Source of the DNA: Bradyrhizobium sp. CCGE-LA001
GTDB taxonomy: Bacteria; Pseudomonadota; Alphaproteobacteria; Rhizobiales; Xanthobacteraceae
Assembly (NCBI RefSeq): GCF_000296215.2
Contig: NZ_CP013949.1
Span: 5,821,501-5,885,500, forward strand
Direction: 5' to 3'
Length of the DNA stretch: 64,000 nucleotides
The notes below the pieces were generated by a model. The model searched no databases and had not been told where the DNA came from. It was given only the letters and a program-made list of their open reading frames with translations. A program made the translations under genes and the position numbers. Shown one piece after another: positions 43,440-50,798 of the stretch (its first letter is position 1; every line of letters begins with the position of its first letter).

Positions 43440-43451
43440 GGTATATATACC
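43440..43451. promoter_or_regulatory. Palindromic operator of the toxin-antitoxin pair
   Basis: GGTATATATACC is a perfect 12-bp palindrome, four bases before the antitoxin ATG. Its TATATA core could double as the -10 element, making the mRNA nearly leaderless. No ribosome binding site fits between it and the ATG. Confidence 0.6.
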
Positions 43452-43477
43452 ACTTGGGCCCCGAAAACGACCCGCCC

Positions 43478-44152
43478 CTACCCCAGATGCTTCCGGAAGA
43501 ACTCCGTCGCCCGGCCCCAGGCGAGCTCGGCGGCTTCGCGGTCGTGCACGGCCTGGCGCTGCTCGTTGACGAAGGCGTGCTCGGCATCATAGCGGAACAG
43601 CTCGAGCGACTTGCCGGCGGCCTTCATCGCCTTTTCGAAGCCGTTGACCAGTTCCGGCGTGCACCAATCGTCCTTGTTGGCGAAATGGGCCTGGAGCGGG
43701 ATCTTGACGTCGGCGGGCTTGGCCGCCTGCTCGGGGGGAATGCCGTAGAACACGACGCCGGCCGCGAGCTCCGGGATCTTGGTCGCGCCGATGATGGTGA
43801 CGGCGCCGCCGAGGCAGAAGCCCGTCAGGCCGACCTTGGCGCCATTGCGCGACAGATATTGCGTGGCGCCGCGCACGGTCTGGGTGGTGGCGTCCATGAA
43901 GTCGAGCGAGTTCATCTCCTTGTTGGCGCTGTCCGTGTCGTGATAGGGCACCACCTTGCCCTTGTAGAGATCGGGCGCGAGCGCATCGAAGCCGGCGAGC
44001 GCGAAGCGGTCGCACAGGCCCTTGATCTGGTCCGACAGGCCCCACCATTCCTGGATCACGACCACGCCCGGCGCGTTGCCGCGTGCGGCATTGGCGAGAT
44101 AGCCGGAGGCATCCTGGCCGTCCGGGCGCTTGAAAGTGATGGCGGTTCCCAT
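43478..44152 (-). CDS. Dienelactone hydrolase family protein
   Basis: The 224-residue alpha/beta hydrolase has the nucleophile Cys in GLTGFCLGGAVTIIGA near residue 110 and the catalytic His in YDAEHAFVN near 189, the Cys-Asp-His triad of dienelactone hydrolases. They hydrolyse lactones in chlorocatechol breakdown, but family members also act on other esters. ATG at 44152 is used; the long upstream frame runs through repeat F and is not coding. No aromatic degradation genes are nearby, so the substrate is open. Confidence 0.9.
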   Translation of the reverse strand: MGTAITFKRPDGQDASGYLANAARGNAPGVVVIQEWWGLSDQIKGLCDRFALAGFDALAPDLYKGKVVPYHDTDSANKEMNSLDFMDATTQTVRGATQYLSRNGAKVGLTGFCLGGAVTIIGATKIPELAAGVVFYGIPPEQAAKPADVKIPLQAHFANKDDWCTPELVNGFEKAMKAAGKSLELFRYDAEHAFVNEQRQAVHDREAAELAWGRATEFFRKHLG

Positions 44153-44240
44153 GGTGTCCTCCAACGCGTTTTTGGGAGAGCGGTTGGCGGTATTTTGGCG
44201 GGTACGAGCGTGGGACGCAATCGCGCCAAACAACACAGTC

Positions 44241-44372
44241 TCGTGCCCCAGATGCAATGCAGCGCGCCGCCTTTCGCGGCGTGATGCGTTGCTGATCCGG
44301 GGCCCAGCGACAAGGATGCTGGGTCCCGGCTCTGCGCAGCAGCGTTGCACGCTGCAGCGCGTCCGGGACACA
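44241..44372. repeat. Dispersed intergenic palindrome, family F (copy 2)
   Basis: CGTGCCCCAGATGCAATGCAGCG, CCGGGGCCCAGCG, CTGGGTCCCGGCTCTGCG and CGCTGCAGCGCGTCCGGGACAC correspond to the arms of 11920-12046. It lies between the dienelactone hydrolase gene and the fbcH terminator. Confidence 0.78.
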
Positions 44373-44384
44373 CGTAGGTCAGCA

Positions 44385-44412
44385 ACAAAAAAGCCCCCTT
44401 GCGGGGGCTTCT
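44385..44412 (-). terminator. Intrinsic terminator of fbcFH operon
   Basis: On the minus strand AAGCCCCC-GCAA-GGGGGCTT is followed by TTTTGTT, an eight-base stem, a four-base loop and a T-run. It lies about 22 bases after the fbcH stop. Confidence 0.92.
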
Positions 44413-44433
44413 TCATTTCTCGTGTCACGCCGC

Positions 44434-46506
44434 TCAGTGCGAGGCGGCCCAGACCTTCTTCTTGGTGAAGTACATCAGGCCCACGAAGATGATCAGGAAG
44501 ACGAAGACCTGGAAGCCGAGGCGCTTGCGCGCTTCCATGTGCGGCTCGGCGGTCCACATCAGGAATGTCGTGACGTCCTTGGAATATTGCGCGACCGTGG
44601 TCGGCGCACCGTCGTCATAGGTCACCTGACCGTCGCTGAGCGGCTTCGGCATCTTGATCGCGTGGCCCGGGAAGTACTTGTTGTAATAGGAACCCTCCGG
44701 GATGGTGACGCCCTCCGGTGTCTTCTCCTCATAACCCTGGAGCACCGCGGTGACATAGTCGGGCCCCTGCTCCTGGTACTGGGTGAAGACGTCGAAGATG
44801 AACCAGGGGAAGCCACGCTTGTAGGAGCGCGCCTTGGTGATCAGGGACAGGTCGGGCGGCGCCGCACCGCCGTTCGCGGCACGCGCAGCCTGCTCGTTCG
44901 GGAACGGCGAGGGGAAATAGTCCGCCGGCCGGCCCGCCCGCTCGAACATGTCGCCTGCATCGTTCGGGCCGTCCTTGACCTTGTACTCGGATGCAAACGC
45001 CGAGGCCTGGGCCACCGAATAGCCGGGCCCGCCCGGCTCGGCGAGGTTGCGGAAAGCGACGTAGGACAGGCCGTGGCAGCTGGCGCAGACCTCCTTGTAG
45101 ACCTTCAGGCCGCGCTGGAGCGCACCGCGGTCGAACTTACCGAAAGGGCCCGAGAACGACCATTTGTTGCCCGGCGGCTTGTCGCCGCCCTCGGCCGCTT
45201 TCGCGCTGTCCATCGAGCCTGCGAACAACGAAGCGGCGAGCGCCAGCACGATCGCGGTCGAGACCATCGGCGTCGACCGGCTCCCGGTCTTGGCCAGCAC
45301 CGCATCCGAGATCGAGTTCGGAACCGGCCGCGGCCTCTCGATGCGTGCGAGCACCGGCAGCACGATCAGGAAGTAGGCGAAGTAGCAGAACGTCAGGATC
45401 CGGCCGGCAATGACGTAGATGCCTTCCGGCGGCTGTGCGCCGAGATAGCCGAGCAGGATGCAGACCGCGACGAAGATCCAGAAGAACTGCTTGGCCAGCG
45501 GACGATACTTCGACGACCTGGTTTTCGCGCTGTCGAGCCATGGCAGGAAGCACAGGATGATGATCGCTCCGAACATCGCGATGACGCCCGCGAGCTTGTC
45601 CGGGATCGAGCGCAGGATCGCGTAGAACGGCAGGTAGTACCATTCCGGCACGATGTGCGGCGGCGTCACGCCCGGGTTCGCCGGAATGTAGTTGTCGGCG
45701 TCGCCGAGATAATTCGGCATGTAGAAGATGAACCAAGCGTAGAGCAGCATGAAGCAGGCGACGCCGAACATGTCCTTGATGGTGGCATGCGGCGTGAACG
45801 GCACCGTGTCCTTCTCCGTCTTCGGCTCGACACCGTCGGGGTTGTTCTGGCCGGCGACGTGCAGCGCCCAGACGTGGAGCACGACGACGCCCGCGATCAC
45901 GAAGGGCAGCAGATAGTGCAGCGAGAAGAAGCGGTTCAGCGTCGGGTTGCCGACTGCGTACCCGCCCCACAGCAGCGTCACGATGCTCTCGCCGACATAG
46001 GGAATCGCGGAGAACAAATTGGTGATGACGGTGGCGCCCCAGAAGCTCATCTGGCCCCACGGCAGCACGTAGCCCATGAAGCCCGTCGCCATCATCAGGA
46101 GGTAGATGATGACGCCGAGGATCCACAACACCTCGCGCGGCTCTTTGTACGACCCGTAGTAAAGGCCGCGGAACATATGGACGTAGACCGCAACGAAGAA
46201 CATCGAAGCGCCGACCGCGTGCATGTTGCGCAGCAGCCAGCCGTAGTTCACGTCACGGACGATCAGCTCGACCGACTTGAAGGCGAGATCGGCGTTCGGC
46301 GTGTAATGCATCGCCAGGATCACGCCGGTCAGGATCTGCATCCCCAGCATGAAGGAGAGGATGGCGCCGAAGGTCCACCAATAGTTCAGGTTGCGCGGGG
46401 TGGGATAGGCGACGAAGGAGGAATGGATGAGACCAAAGATCGGCAGGCGCCGCTCGATCCATTGCAGGGCCGGATGACTCGGCTGGTAGTCGGATGGTCC
46501 GCTCAT
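44434..46506 (-). CDS. fbcH: Fused cytochrome b / cytochrome c1 of the bc1 complex
   Basis: The 690-residue precursor contains cytochrome b (eight membrane helices, Qo-site PEWY in VPEWYYLPFYAILRS near residue 287) followed by cytochrome c1 with heme motif CASCH near residue 472 and a C-terminal anchor helix (LGFQVFVFLIIFVGLMYF). In Bradyrhizobium japonicum this single product is cut by signal peptidase into the two cytochromes; the internal signal-like helix STAIVLALAASLFAG and AKA-A site fits. It carries electrons from quinol to cytochrome c, and is needed for all cytochrome-c-dependent respiration including the cbb3 branch. The Rieske gene lies just upstream. Confidence 0.97.
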   Translation of the reverse strand: MSGPSDYQPSHPALQWIERRLPIFGLIHSSFVAYPTPRNLNYWWTFGAILSFMLGMQILTGVILAMHYTPNADLAFKSVELIVRDVNYGWLLRNMHAVGASMFFVAVYVHMFRGLYYGSYKEPREVLWILGVIIYLLMMATGFMGYVLPWGQMSFWGATVITNLFSAIPYVGESIVTLLWGGYAVGNPTLNRFFSLHYLLPFVIAGVVVLHVWALHVAGQNNPDGVEPKTEKDTVPFTPHATIKDMFGVACFMLLYAWFIFYMPNYLGDADNYIPANPGVTPPHIVPEWYYLPFYAILRSIPDKLAGVIAMFGAIIILCFLPWLDSAKTRSSKYRPLAKQFFWIFVAVCILLGYLGAQPPEGIYVIAGRILTFCYFAYFLIVLPVLARIERPRPVPNSISDAVLAKTGSRSTPMVSTAIVLALAASLFAGSMDSAKAAEGGDKPPGNKWSFSGPFGKFDRGALQRGLKVYKEVCASCHGLSYVAFRNLAEPGGPGYSVAQASAFASEYKVKDGPNDAGDMFERAGRPADYFPSPFPNEQAARAANGGAAPPDLSLITKARSYKRGFPWFIFDVFTQYQEQGPDYVTAVLQGYEEKTPEGVTIPEGSYYNKYFPGHAIKMPKPLSDGQVTYDDGAPTTVAQYSKDVTTFLMWTAEPHMEARKRLGFQVFVFLIIFVGLMYFTKKKVWAASH

Positions 46507-46568
46507 GATGCGATCCTGAGGAAATAGTACGACGAGACGGCGCGAAGCTTCGGACTAAGGCCCGAAGT

Positions 46569-47099
46569 TCAGCCGATCTGGATTTTGGTGTCGGAAACGA
46601 ATGTGTACGGCGGCACAGCTAGGTTCGAGGGCGCAGGGCCCTGGCGGATGCGGCCGGACGTATCGTATACCGAACCATGGCAGGGGCAGAAGAAGCCGTC
46701 GTAGCTGCCTTCATGAGCGATCGGGATGCAGCCCAGATGGGTGCAGATGCCGATGACGACCAGCCACTGCTCGTGACCGGACTTGACGCGGGCATCGTCG
46801 GCTTGCGGATCGGGCAGGCTCGCCACGTTGACGGCGCGCGCCTCGTCGATCTGCTTCTTGGTGCGGTGGCTGATGTAGATCGGCTTGCCGCGCCAGAACA
46901 CCTTGATGTCCTGGCCCTCGGCGATCGGGCTGAGATCGACCTCGATCGGCGCACCGGCGGCGATGGTCGAAGCGTCCGGATTCATTTGAGAGATGAAGGG
47001 CCAGAGCGCAGCCGCACCCCCTACTGCTGCAAATGCCCCGGTTGCAACGAATAAGAAATCACGGCGTGTCGGATGGTCCGCCGAAGACGCTGTCGTCAC
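46569..47099 (-). CDS. fbcF: Rieske iron-sulfur protein of the bc1 complex
   Basis: The product has a twin-Arg signal/anchor (HPTRRDFLFVATGAFAAVGG) and the two Rieske ligands in CTHLGC (residues about 117-122) and CPCHGS (near 136), which bind a 2Fe-2S cluster by two Cys and two His. The start is GTG at 47099, giving 176 residues, the length I recall for FbcF of B. japonicum; AAGGG lies upstream. An open frame runs further upstream but is not conserved. It is first in the operon with fbcH. Confidence 0.95.
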   Translation of the reverse strand: MTTASSADHPTRRDFLFVATGAFAAVGGAAALWPFISQMNPDASTIAAGAPIEVDLSPIAEGQDIKVFWRGKPIYISHRTKKQIDEARAVNVASLPDPQADDARVKSGHEQWLVVIGICTHLGCIPIAHEGSYDGFFCPCHGSVYDTSGRIRQGPAPSNLAVPPYTFVSDTKIQIG

Positions 47100-47378
47100 G
47101 ATTCCAACCCTTTCTTCTGTGCGACCGGTGGAACCGCTCCAGGGGGCGCCCATGAGGTCCCCGGAAAGGCTGCCGGCGCCCGCGGCCCCCCCGCGGCGGC
47201 AGAACTTTGCTTGCTCACGCCCAAAATGGGGAAAACAGCAGTCCAGAATCGTTCTATTGGCACCCTTGCCGGGCGAGCGCAAGCCCGCTATCGGCGCGGG
47301 AGCGTGCAATGCACGAATTCCGGGGCGAGCGATGTTTTATTGAGACATTTTGCGCCCGCAACCAGCCCGTCGTCGCCC

Positions 47379-47831
47379 ATGCAGATAGCTCTTTTTCAGC
47401 CCGACATCCCCCAGAACACCGGCACGATTCTCAGGCTCTGCGCCTGTCTCGGAATGGCAGCCCACATCATCGAACCCGCCGGCTTCCCGGTCTCCGACCG
47501 CCATTTCCGCCGGGCGGGAATGGATTACCTCGACCATGTCAGCATCACCAGGCACGACTCCTGGGCGAGATTCGAGGAGTGGCGTGCGGCACAAGGCTAC
47601 CGCCTGCTGCTGTTCACCACCAAAGGGGACACCGACTACCGCGATTTTCATTACCAGACGTCGGACATCCTGCTATTCGGGCGCGAGAGCGCCGGCGTCA
47701 CCGACGCGGTGGTCGAGGCCGCCGATGCCCGGCTGGTGATCCCGATCACCCCAGGGCTGCGGTCGCTCAATGTGGCCATGACCGCGGCGATGGCCGCCGG
47801 CGAGGCGCTGCGCCAGATCCGGAACCCGTAA
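47379..47831 (+). CDS. trmL: tRNA (cytidine/uridine-34-2'-O)-methyltransferase TrmL
   Basis: This 150-residue SPOUT methyltransferase modifies the wobble base of tRNA-Leu. It has the knotted C-terminus LLFGRESAGVTDAV and VIPITPGLRSLNVAMTAAM, with the N-terminal FQPDIPQNTGTILRLC. The start is ATG at 47379; longer frames overlap the divergent fbc promoter region. It precedes queE by 24 bases, consistent with a tRNA-modification cluster. Confidence 0.95.
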   Translation: MQIALFQPDIPQNTGTILRLCACLGMAAHIIEPAGFPVSDRHFRRAGMDYLDHVSITRHDSWARFEEWRAAQGYRLLLFTTKGDTDYRDFHYQTSDILLFGRESAGVTDAVVEAADARLVIPITPGLRSLNVAMTAAMAAGEALRQIRNP

Positions 47832-47855
47832 GTTCGATGGCTTGAGGAGAGACGA

Positions 47856-48488
47856 GTGAGTTACGCGGTCAAGGAAATCTTCCTGACCCTGCAAGGCGAA
47901 GGCGCCCATGCCGGGCGCGCGTCGGTGTTCTGCCGTTTTGCCGGCTGCAATCTCTGGAGCGGCCGCGAGGCGGATCGCGCCGAGGCGACCTGCAAGTTCT
48001 GCGACACCGATTTCGTCGGAACCGACGGCACGCTCGGCGGCCGCTACGCCTCGGCCGCGGAACTCGCCGATACCATTGCCGCACAATGGACAGGGACGGC
48101 CGCCAACCGCTACGTGGTGCTGACCGGCGGCGAGCCGCTGCTCCAGGTCGATGCCGCCCTGATCGAGGCGCTGCACGCCCGCGGCTTCGAGATCGGGGTC
48201 GAGACCAACGGCACGATCGCAGCCCCTGATGGTCTCGACTGGATCTGCGTCAGCCCCAAGGGCGGCAGCGAGCTCGTGCAGCGTCGCGGACACGAGCTGA
48301 AGCTGGTGTATCCGCAGGCGCTGGCGGCACCCGAGGCGTTCGAGGACCTCGCCTTCGAGCGCTTCTCGTTGCAGCCGATGGACGGACCCGAGGTCATCCA
48401 GAACACCGCACGCGCGATCGACTATTGCCTGCGCCACCCGCAATGGCGGCTGAGCGTGCAGACGCACAAGTCGCTCGGCATCAGATAG
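47856..48488 (+). CDS. queE: 7-carboxy-7-deazaguanine synthase
   Basis: QueE is a radical SAM enzyme that makes 7-carboxy-7-deazaguanine from 6-carboxytetrahydropterin, a step in queuosine synthesis. The cluster-binding cysteines show the C-x14-C-x2-C spacing of the subtype, starting at CNLWSG. The N-terminal LTLQGEGAHAGR and VVLTGGEPLLQ motifs agree. The start is GTG at 47856, with GAGGAGAG upstream. It is immediately followed by queD and then hemF. Confidence 0.94.
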   Translation: MSYAVKEIFLTLQGEGAHAGRASVFCRFAGCNLWSGREADRAEATCKFCDTDFVGTDGTLGGRYASAAELADTIAAQWTGTAANRYVVLTGGEPLLQVDAALIEALHARGFEIGVETNGTIAAPDGLDWICVSPKGGSELVQRRGHELKLVYPQALAAPEAFEDLAFERFSLQPMDGPEVIQNTARAIDYCLRHPQWRLSVQTHKSLGIR

Positions 48489-48505
48489 GATTGGTTTTCG
48501 AACAG

Positions 48506-48871
48506 ATGTGGGAATTGACGAAATCGTTCCGCTTCGAAGCGGCGCACTCCCTCTCGGGCACGACGTTCGGGGCGGCGAGCGAAGAGATCCACGGCCACTC
48601 CTTCCGCGCCGAGGTGACGGTGCGCGGCACGCCGGACCCCGAGACCGGCATGGTGGTCGATCTCGGCCTGCTCCAGCGCGCCATCGAGGACGTGCGCCTG
48701 ATGCTGGACCACAAGTACCTCAACAAGATCGAGGCGCTGGGCACACCGACGCTGGAGAACCTCTCGCGCTTCGTCTGGGAGCGGCTCGCCCATATCGGCA
48801 AGCTCACCCGCGTCAGCATCCACCGCGACAGTTGCAACGAGAGCTGCACCTATTACGGTCCGCAGGGCTGA
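48506..48871 (+). CDS. queD: 6-carboxytetrahydropterin synthase-like protein with PTPS-III-type active site
   Basis: The 121-residue T-fold protein has the zinc ligands His14, His29 and His31 (HGH). In canonical QueD a catalytic Cys sits four residues before HGH; here that position is Ser25 and the next residue is Glu26, giving ExxHGH, the pattern described for PTPS-III proteins that replace FolB in folate synthesis. The C-terminus has two Cys (RDSCNESCTYY) and no obvious conserved Glu. The queE neighbour argues for queuosine synthesis, so the function is ambiguous. ATG at 48506 is preferred to a frame inside queE. Confidence 0.8.
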   Translation: MWELTKSFRFEAAHSLSGTTFGAASEEIHGHSFRAEVTVRGTPDPETGMVVDLGLLQRAIEDVRLMLDHKYLNKIEALGTPTLENLSRFVWERLAHIGKLTRVSIHRDSCNESCTYYGPQG

Positions 48872-48874
48872 CGA

Positions 48875-49774
48875 ATGGCATCCCTGATGGACCCGACGCT
48901 GATCGACGACCGCAAGGCCCGCGCCCGCGCCTGGTTCGAGCGCCTGCGCGACGACATCTGCGCAAGCTTCGAGCGGCTGGAGGACGACGCGCCGCAAAGC
49001 CTCTATCCGGGCGAGGCCGGCCGCTTCAAGCGCACGCCCTGGCAGCGCACCGATCACACCGGCGCGGCCGGAGGCGGCGGCGTGATGTCGATGATGTCGG
49101 GCCGCCTGTTCGAGAAGGTCGGCGTGCATTGCTCGACCGTGCACGGCGAATTCGCCCCCGAGTTTCGCGCGCAGATACCGGGCGCCGCGGACGATCCGAA
49201 ATTCTGGGCCTCCGGCATCTCGCTGATCGCGCATCTGCGCAATCCGCACGTCCCTGCCGTGCACATGAACACGCGCTTCGTCGTCACCACCAAGGCCTGG
49301 TTCGGCGGCGGCGCCGACCTAACGCCGGTGCTGGCGCGACGGCGGGCGCAGGAGGATGCCGACAGCGTCGCCTTCCACGCCGCAATGAAGGAAGCCTGTG
49401 CGCAGCCGAACGGCGTTGCCGATTACGACAAATACAAGAAGTGGTGCGACGAATATTTCTACCTGCCACATCGCAAGGAGGCGCGCGGCATCGGCGGCAT
49501 CTTCTACGACTGGCACGACAGCGGCGATTGGGACGCAGATCTTTCCTTCACCCAAGACGTCGGCCGCGCCTTCCTGAAAATCTATCCCGAGATCGTCCGG
49601 CGCAATTTCGCGACCGCCTGGACGGCGGCGGACCGCGAGGAGCAGTTGATCCGGCGCGGACGCTATGTCGAGTTCAACCTGCTCTACGACCGCGGCACCA
49701 TCTTCGGGCTGAAGACCGGCGGCAATGTGGATTCGATCCTGTCGTCGCTGCCGCCGGAGGTGAAATGGCCGTGA
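48875..49774 (+). CDS. hemF: Aerobic coproporphyrinogen III oxidase
   Basis: HemF uses oxygen to decarboxylate coproporphyrinogen III to protoporphyrinogen IX in heme synthesis. The 299-residue product has GAAGGGGVMSMMSG, VPAVHMNTRFV, WFGGGADLTPV and the terminal RYVEFNLLYDRGTIFGLKTGG, all strongly conserved. The ATG is three bases after the queD stop. A HAD phosphatase gene overlaps its 3' end. Confidence 0.97.
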   Translation: MASLMDPTLIDDRKARARAWFERLRDDICASFERLEDDAPQSLYPGEAGRFKRTPWQRTDHTGAAGGGGVMSMMSGRLFEKVGVHCSTVHGEFAPEFRAQIPGAADDPKFWASGISLIAHLRNPHVPAVHMNTRFVVTTKAWFGGGADLTPVLARRRAQEDADSVAFHAAMKEACAQPNGVADYDKYKKWCDEYFYLPHRKEARGIGGIFYDWHDSGDWDADLSFTQDVGRAFLKIYPEIVRRNFATAWTAADREEQLIRRGRYVEFNLLYDRGTIFGLKTGGNVDSILSSLPPEVKWP

Positions 49775-50511
49775 CCACGATGATGTCCCTCCCCCGCGCC
49801 ATGCTGATCGACATGGACGATACCATCCTGTCGGCCTATGGCCGGCCCGAGATCGCCTGGAACACGATCACGGCCGAGTTCGCGGACGAGCTGGCACCGC
49901 TGCCGCCGCCGCTGGTCGCAACCGCGGTGCTGGCCTTTGCGCGAAACTTCTGGGCCAATGCGGAAGCGGCATGGCGGCTGAAGCTCGCCGAGGCCCGGCA
50001 CCTCACCGTCAAGGGCGGCTTTGCCGCGCTCGCCGCGGCCGGCCACCGCGCCCTGCCCGACGACCTCGCCATCCGCCTCGCCGATCGCTTCACCGCCTAT
50101 CGCGAGGAGGAGATGTTCGTCTTCCCCGGCGCGCATGATGCGATCGACAAGTTGAAGGCGCTCGGCGTCAAGCTGGCACTGGTGACCAATGGCGCCGCCG
50201 ACACCCAGCGCGCCAAGGTCGAGCGCTTCGAGCTCGCGCACCGCTTCCACCACATCCAGATCGAGGGCGAGCACGGCTTCGGCAAGCCCGAGGAGCGCGC
50301 CTATCTGCACGCGATGGAGGCGCTCGGCGTCACCGCCAAGGACACCTGGATGATCGGCGACAATCTCGAATGGGAAGTCGTGACGCCGCAGCGCCTCGGC
50401 ATCTATTCGATCTGGATCGACGTGCATGGCGACGGCCTGCCCGAGGGCTCGACGGTGAAGCCCGATCGCATCATCCGTTCGCTGACCGAGCTGTTGCCGC
50501 AGCTGCCGTAA
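49765..50511 (+). CDS. HAD-superfamily hydrolase
   Basis: The 248-residue protein has the HAD motifs: nucleophile Asp16 and Asp18 in IDMDDTIL, ALVTNG (motif II), a Lys in GFGKPEE (motif III), and MIGDNLEWEV (motif IV). The C1 cap of helices follows motif I. It is probably a small-molecule phosphatase. ATG at 49765 overlaps the hemF stop by ten bases, so it is translationally coupled, but a heme link is not proven. Confidence 0.9.
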   Translation: MAVTTMMSLPRAMLIDMDDTILSAYGRPEIAWNTITAEFADELAPLPPPLVATAVLAFARNFWANAEAAWRLKLAEARHLTVKGGFAALAAAGHRALPDDLAIRLADRFTAYREEEMFVFPGAHDAIDKLKALGVKLALVTNGAADTQRAKVERFELAHRFHHIQIEGEHGFGKPEERAYLHAMEALGVTAKDTWMIGDNLEWEVVTPQRLGIYSIWIDVHGDGLPEGSTVKPDRIIRSLTELLPQLP

Positions 50512-50534
50512 CCGTGCCCAAAACGGAAGCCTCG

Positions 50535-50559
50535 AAAACAACCCCATGCACAGTAGCGC
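50535..50559. repeat. Short dispersed element, copy 2 (identical to 4575-4599)
   Basis: The same 25 bases with core ACCCCATGCACAGTAGCGC recur after the HAD gene. The flanks differ from those at 4575. Confidence 0.8.
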
Positions 50560-50713
50560 ATTGCTGCAAAATCAAGGGCTTACGGATTTCACGAAAAATC
50601 TCTGCTCCGTCGGGCAAAACAGGGGTATGATGGCATGGTCTCGAGGGTGCGACCGGCGCCTGATCGAGATTCCGGTCGGCCCGTGGCTGCGCGATATCCG
50701 ACAACTCCCCTGC

Positions 50714-50759
50714 TTCACCTGAAGTGAAATGCTTCACAATCCGCAATCCGGGATTGCGG
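50714..50759. promoter_or_regulatory. Two inverted repeats upstream of the 50799 gene
   Basis: TTCAC-CTGAA-GTGAA (50714-50728) and CCGCAATC-CGG-GATTGCGG (50741-50759, perfect 8-bp stem) lie in the 288-bp gap before the gene. The first could be an operator; the second an mRNA stem near the 5' end. Confidence 0.45.
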
Positions 50760-50798
50760 TACCCTCGCTGCGATGGCGCGGGGTGGGTTGGAGGCACC

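Noticed and set aside
44422..46527. A 701-residue plus-strand open frame opposite fbcH
   Set aside because: It is exactly antisense to the certain cytochrome b/c1 gene and is rich in Arg, His and Asp, as expected for a GC-rich shadow frame.
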